A stretch of 64,000 bases of DNA, taken from Amycolatopsis bullii (GTDB lineage Bacteria > Actinomycetota > Actinomycetes > Mycobacteriales > Pseudonocardiaceae). The notes under the pieces were generated by a model. It was not told where the DNA came from, did not search any database, and worked only from the letters and a program-made list of their open reading frames with translations. A program made the position numbers and the translations under genes. Location: positions 1-64,000 of the forward strand of contig NZ_BNAW01000002.1 of the NCBI RefSeq assembly GCF_014654205.1, read 5' to 3'. Below, piece by piece: positions 61,713 through 64,000 of the stretch (position 1 is its first letter; each line of letters starts with the position of its first letter).

Positions 61713-64000
61713 TCACCGGCACGGCGGCCGGTAGCCGATGTCCGGCAGGAACTCCGCCCACTGTGTTCCGGTGATCGCCGGTTCGACCGTCGCGCAGACG
61801 CGGGCGGCGGCGCGTTCCGGATCGGTGTCCCAGAGCCGGACGGTGTGATCGGCACCGGCGGTGGCCAGCGTGTGCCCGTCGGGGCTGAAGACGGCCAGGT
61901 ACACACGGTCGAGGTGGCCGGTGAGCGTGGCCGATTCCGCCGGGTGTTCCGGATCGGCGAGTGACCAAAGCATGACGGTGCGGTCCGCGCCCGCGGTGAC
62001 CAAAGTGGTGCCGTCGGCGTTGAACGCCGTCGTGAACACTGTGTCACTGTGCCCGGTCAAGGTGGCCAGCGTGCCCGGGTGCCGCCGGTCGGCGACGTCC
62101 CAGAACCGGGCAGTGCGGTCCCAGCTGCCGGAGGCCAGCCGACGGCCGTCCGGGCTGAACGCCACCGAACTCACGCCGTCGTCGTGGCCCGGCAGGGTGG
62201 CCAGCTCGCCGGGATCGCGCGGGTTCGTGAGGTCCCACAACCGGATCGTGTGGTCCCAGCTCGCCGTCGCCAGCGTCCGGCCGTCCGGGCTGAACGCGAC
62301 GCCGTTGACGCCGTCGCGGTGGCCGCGCAGCATCGGTAGCGGCGCGGGCCGCCCGGGGTCGGTGACGTCCCACAGCCGGGCCGTGCGGTCCAGGCACGCG
62401 ACGGCGAGGGTCCGGCCGTCCGGGCTGAACGCAGCGCCGTTGGCGTTGTCCGTGCAGCCGACGAGCAACGCGGAGGCAGCCGGACGCCGGGGATCGGTCA
62501 CGTTCCAGAGCCGGGCTGTGTGGTCGTAGCTCGTGGTGGCGAGTGTCCGCCCGTCGGGGCTGAACGCGAGCCCACACACCGAGTCGGCATGAGCGTTCAA
62601 CGCCACCAGCTCGGCGGGGTGCTGGGAATCGGTGACGTCCCACAGCCGAGCGGTGTGGTCCCAGCTCCCGGTAGCGAGCGTGCGCCGGTCCGGGCTGAAC
62701 GCCAGGGCGCACACGGAGTCGCGGTGTCCGGTGAGTACCGGGCCGGGCAGGTCCCAAACCCACACGGTCCGATCGTCGCTGCCGGTCGCGATGCTGTGGC
62801 CGTCGGGGGCAAAGGCCAGCGACGCGATCCCGCCGGTGTGGCCGGTCAGCACCCGGGGTTCGCCGGTCCGGCGCAGATCGGTGACGTCCCAGAGCCGGAC
62901 GCGCCGGTCGAGTCCCGCGGTCGCCAGCATCTTTCCGTCCGGGCTGAACTCCGCGGCGCGCACCACGTCGGTGTGCCCGGTCAGGGTCGCCACCCCCGTG
63001 GGATGCGCGGGGTCGGCGACGCCCCAGAGCCGCACGGTGTGGTCCTGCCCCGCGGTGGCCAGCAGCCCTCCCCCGGGGCTGAAGGCGACCCAGACAACCG
63101 GGCCGCGGTGACCGGCGAGCAGCCGGGGCGGGGCGGGGCCGCCGGCGAGGCCCCACAGCCCCGCCGTACCGTCCCAGCCCGCGGTGGCAAGCGTCCTGCC
63201 GTCCGGGCTGAACGCCACCGCCACGACGCCGCCGTCCTGACCTGCCAGGACGCGCGGCGCCACGCCGGCCCGCCCGGGATCGGCCAGGTTCCACAGCCGG
63301 ACCGTGTGGTCGGTGCTGCCGGTGGCCAACGTGCGCCCGTCCGGGCTGAAGGCCACCGCGTTGACGTCGTCCGAGTGCCCCGCCAACGTGGCGAGTTTCC
63401 GCGGAGCGCGGGGATCCCGGACATCCCACAGCGCGGCGGTGTGGTCCCAGCTGCCGGTGGCCAGGAGGGTCCCGTCGGGGCTGAAGGCCACCGCGTTGAC
63501 GTTGCGCGGGTGTCCGGTGACCGTGGCGAGCGGTACGGGGTGCTCCTGGTCGGTGAGGTCCCACAGCCGGACAGTGGCGTCCTGGCTCCCACTGGCCAGC
63601 AGGCGCCGGCCGCGGTTGACGGCCACCGCGTTCACGTTCCCGGTGTGCCCGACGAGCCGGACCGCATACGGGGTCGCGAACCCGCTGAGCAGGGTGCTCC
63701 GGGCTTCGGCCGTGGGCACGAGCCGGTAGGCGGCCAGACCGAGCTGAGCGGCGAGCGGCGGATCGGCGGTCCGCACCGCCGCGGCTTGCCCGGCCACCTT
63801 TTCCGACAGAGCGATGTTGCGCTGGCGGGTGGCCGTGCGCCGGGCGTCGAAGGCGAAGCCGGTGGCAACCGCCGCCAGCACCAGCAGGACGCTCAACAGC
63901 GCGACGAACTGCCGGAGTCGGCGCGCCCGCCGTCGGGCCGCGAGCCGTTCGGCGGTTTCGGCCGCCAGACCGGCGCCGAGAAACTCACGTTCCCTCGCAG
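61713..64000 (-). CDS. WD40-repeat protein, C-terminal part of a probable STAND NTPase (cut by window end)
   Basis: The frame is open to the window edge. The visible part starts AREREFLGAGLAAETAERLAARRRARRLRQF, a membrane-like segment (VALLSVLLVLAAVATGFAF), a helical stretch (RTATRQRNIALSEKVAGQAAAVRTADPPLAAQLGLAAYRL), then 14 WD40 repeats of the form H-x5-VAFSPDG-x2-LATGS-DHT-RLWD, enough for two seven-bladed propellers. This linker-plus-WD40 layout is typical of the C-terminus of actinobacterial nSTAND/NACHT or AAA-WD40 proteins. The NTPase domain would lie beyond 64,000. Confidence 0.92.
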   Translation of the reverse strand, partial: AREREFLGAGLAAETAERLAARRRARRLRQFVALLSVLLVLAAVATGFAFDARRTATRQRNIALSEKVAGQAAAVRTADPPLAAQLGLAAYRLVPTAEARSTLLSGFATPYAVRLVGHTGNVNAVAVNRGRRLLASGSQDATVRLWDLTDQEHPVPLATVTGHPRNVNAVAFSPDGTLLATGSWDHTAALWDVRDPRAPRKLATLAGHSDDVNAVAFSPDGRTLATGSTDHTVRLWNLADPGRAGVAPRVLAGQDGGVVAVAFSPDGRTLATAGWDGTAGLWGLAGGPAPPRLLAGHRGPVVWVAFSPGGGLLATAGQDHTVRLWGVADPAHPTGVATLTGHTDVVRAAEFSPDGKMLATAGLDRRVRLWDVTDLRRTGEPRVLTGHTGGIASLAFAPDGHSIATGSDDRTVWVWDLPGPVLTGHRDSVCALAFSPDRRTLATGSWDHTARLWDVTDSQHPAELVALNAHADSVCGLAFSPDGRTLATTSYDHTARLWNVTDPRRPAASALLVGCTDNANGAAFSPDGRTLAVACLDRTARLWDVTDPGRPAPLPMLRGHRDGVNGVAFSPDGRTLATASWDHTIRLWDLTNPRDPGELATLPGHDDGVSSVAFSPDGRRLASGSWDRTARFWDVADRRHPGTLATLTGHSDTVFTTAFNADGTTLVTAGADRTVMLWSLADPEHPAESATLTGHLDRVYLAVFSPDGHTLATAGADHTVRLWDTDPERAAARVCATVEPAITGTQWAEFLPDIGYRPPCR

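Overview
The window is high-GC actinomycete chromosome, most likely Amycolatopsis or another member of the Pseudonocardiales. Three things point there. The left half keeps the mycobacterial/pseudonocardial order secD-yajC-ruvBAC-yebC-pdxT-pdxS-pimA-pgsA-HIT-thrS. There is an SsgB-type morphogenesis protein. There is also a propane/mimABCD-type diiron monooxygenase cluster with its own GroEL. Identification rests on gene content and recognisable protein motifs only; no database search was possible.

1-25 kb is core genome, read mostly leftward: secD (cut by the window edge), yajC, ruvBAC, yebC, pdxT and pdxS (PLP synthase), then the phosphatidylinositol mannoside block (pimA, an acyltransferase, pgsA), a HIT protein and thrS. 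Accessory genes separate pdxT from pdxS (azlCD with an XRE regulator, AraC/alcohol dehydrogenase, GlxA/cupin) and pdxS from pimA (ArsR, FAD oxidase, a GTPase-altered EF-G2, XdhC, and three tandem small paralogues with a WWVV-EEQ start). A 145-bp, 21-bp-period repeat lies between pdxT and azlD.

25-33 kb holds a nitroreductase, a polyprenyl-phosphate sugar transferase, ssgB and four tRNA genes (Val-CAC, Gly-GCC, Cys-GCA, Val-GAC). The 3' end of tRNA-Val(GAC) abuts a decayed integrative element: a tyrosine integrase with two frameshifts, an excisionase-like HTH protein and an Lsr2 paralogue whose RGR DNA-binding motif reads QGR. 33-39 kb carries a MarR-flanked P450-ferredoxin-ferredoxin reductase operon and a divergent TetR/MFS efflux pair around a near-perfect 30-bp operator.

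40-52 kb is the most distinctive part: an eight-gene leftward operon (monooxygenase alpha, reductase, beta, coupling protein, amidohydrolase, DUF59 Fe-S maturation protein, zinc alcohol dehydrogenase, chaperonin) with a divergent AcoR-like activator. The activator lacks the sigma-54 contact loop. A 15-bp palindrome of the form GTCTCAAT[C/G]TGAGA[C/T] occurs between operon and activator, and again 8.5 kb away in front of a 161-aa miniature crotonase, so the crotonase may belong to the same regulon. Decayed genes of the hypoxia/dormancy type flank the cluster on both sides: a universal stress protein, a shattered conserved gene, a ybdK/Rv1733c-like fusion, and a class I aldolase/GltD/ferredoxin fusion.

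54-64 kb contains a GerW-like protein, an anti-sigma-type ATPase, an OmpR/HK two-component pair, and a flavinylated electron-transfer operon (ferric-reductase-like protein, FMN-binding protein with the ApbE target motif, ApbE, DUF2231). It ends with a frameshifted ECF sigma factor, a secreted protein and a 14-repeat WD40 protein cut off by the window end.
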